From an archaeon MnTg01 (GTDB lineage Archaea > Thermoproteota > Nitrososphaeria > Nitrososphaerales > Nitrosopumilaceae), in assembly GCA_008974855.1 (NCBI GenBank), contig BFAR01000034.1, positions 1-12,046 of the forward strand: DNA of 12,046 nucleotides, given 5' to 3'. Position numbers and translations under genes: made by a program. Below are positions 11,821 through 12,046 of the stretch, in pieces. The notes beneath the pieces were generated by a model, which was not told the DNA's origin, made no database searches, and was given only the letters and a program-made list of their open reading frames with translations. Numbering within the stretch: position 1 is the first letter of the stretch; the number at the start of each line of letters is the position of its first letter.

Positions 11821-11856
11821 AGAACACTTATCGTTGTAGATTTGAGATTGAATTAA

Positions 11857-12033
11857 CTAAACATCTGTGATTTTAGACTTGACTTTCTGAAGGATTTCAT
11901 CTGGTATTTCTGACATGTTATGGGTATCTTTTGCGTGTTCAGCTATTTTTTGAAATAATTCTTCTTCGTCTTTTGCAGTGATGGACCACGCACAACCGTC
12001 TACTACATCTCCACAAGCGAATTTTTTAGCCAT
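11857..12033 (-). CDS. DUF1059 family small protein
   Basis: A 58-residue protein from the ATG at 12031-12033 to the TAG at 11857-11859. It starts MAKKFACGDVVDGCAWSITA and continues with an EEEL helix and HAKDTHNM. Cys7, Cys14, His33 and His38 fall at the conserved DUF1059 positions and could bind a metal ion. The usual family pattern, FxCGDVxxGCxW...EEL...HAxxxH, is complete. Family function is unknown to me; members are small soluble proteins common in archaea and some bacteria. The visible upstream sequence, AAGAAAAAAGAAT, runs to the window edge, so the promoter cannot be judged. The gene converges with the CPBP protease gene across a 227-bp gap. Confidence 0.85.
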   Translation of the reverse strand: MAKKFACGDVVDGCAWSITAKDEEELFQKIAEHAKDTHNMSEIPDEILQKVKSKITDV

Positions 12034-12046
12034 ATTCTTTTTTCTT

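Larger units (their letters stand above)
11630..11856. other. intergenic region with repeat C and a frame remnant
   Basis: This region lies between the stops of two convergent genes. It holds an AT-rich TATA-like run (11652-11668), a possible gene remnant (11675-11809) and repeat copy C (11798-11820). No other gene is supported. Confidence 0.5.

Overview
The window reads as chromosome of an ammonia-oxidising archaeon of the Nitrosopumilus type (Nitrososphaerota, formerly Thaumarchaeota). It is AT-rich and carries archaea-specific families: Sec61 beta, DUF2070, an Sssca1-type zinc-ribbon protein, aIF1 with its N-terminal zinc knuckle, DUF99 and a geranylgeranyl-reductase-family flavoprotein. 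Several genes have a TATA-like element centred 29-31 bp before the start codon, as expected for leaderless archaeal transcripts. The organism assignment is inference from gene content, not from a marker-gene comparison.

Layout. 1-179 (-): start of a small membrane protein, cut by the window edge. 357-1196 (-): methionine-rich, membrane-anchored protein. 1321-1996 (-): DUF99 gene overlapped at its start by a 41-residue membrane mini-protein. 1997-2303: gene-poor stretch with a strong hairpin. 2304-3775 (+): small zinc-finger protein, then the FAD-dependent reductase. 3768-3986 (-): multi-CxxC protein with a TTG start. 4101-4721 (+): SAM methyltransferase. 4722-7238 (-): 838-residue anchored solute-binding protein whose sequence blocks are in permuted order. 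7298-7930 (+): winged-helix/PD-(D/E)XK nuclease-like protein. 7917-10205 (-): DUF2070, Sec61 beta and Sssca1-type protein. 10318-11629 (+): aIF1 and a CPBP intramembrane protease. 11857-12033 (-): DUF1059 mini-protein.

How the genes relate. Two blocks look like functional neighbourhoods: Sssca1-type protein, Sec61 beta and DUF2070 on one strand, divergent from aIF1-CPBP on the other, joining translation initiation, protein translocation and membrane proteolysis. The left half consists of envelope proteins, small zinc proteins and metabolic enzymes, mostly as single genes with their own promoters. Three convergent gene pairs overlap or abut at their stops, and a divergent pair at 7238/7298 shares one palindromic TATA-like element.

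No CRISPR array, transposase, tRNA or rRNA is visible, and I found no multi-gene defence system. The most notable items are the apparently circularly permuted solute-binding protein, a dispersed repeat (33 of 35 bases identical at 225-259 and 1251-1285, with half of it again at 11798-11820) that sits upstream of two envelope genes, and a short reading-frame remnant that ends inside the third repeat copy.
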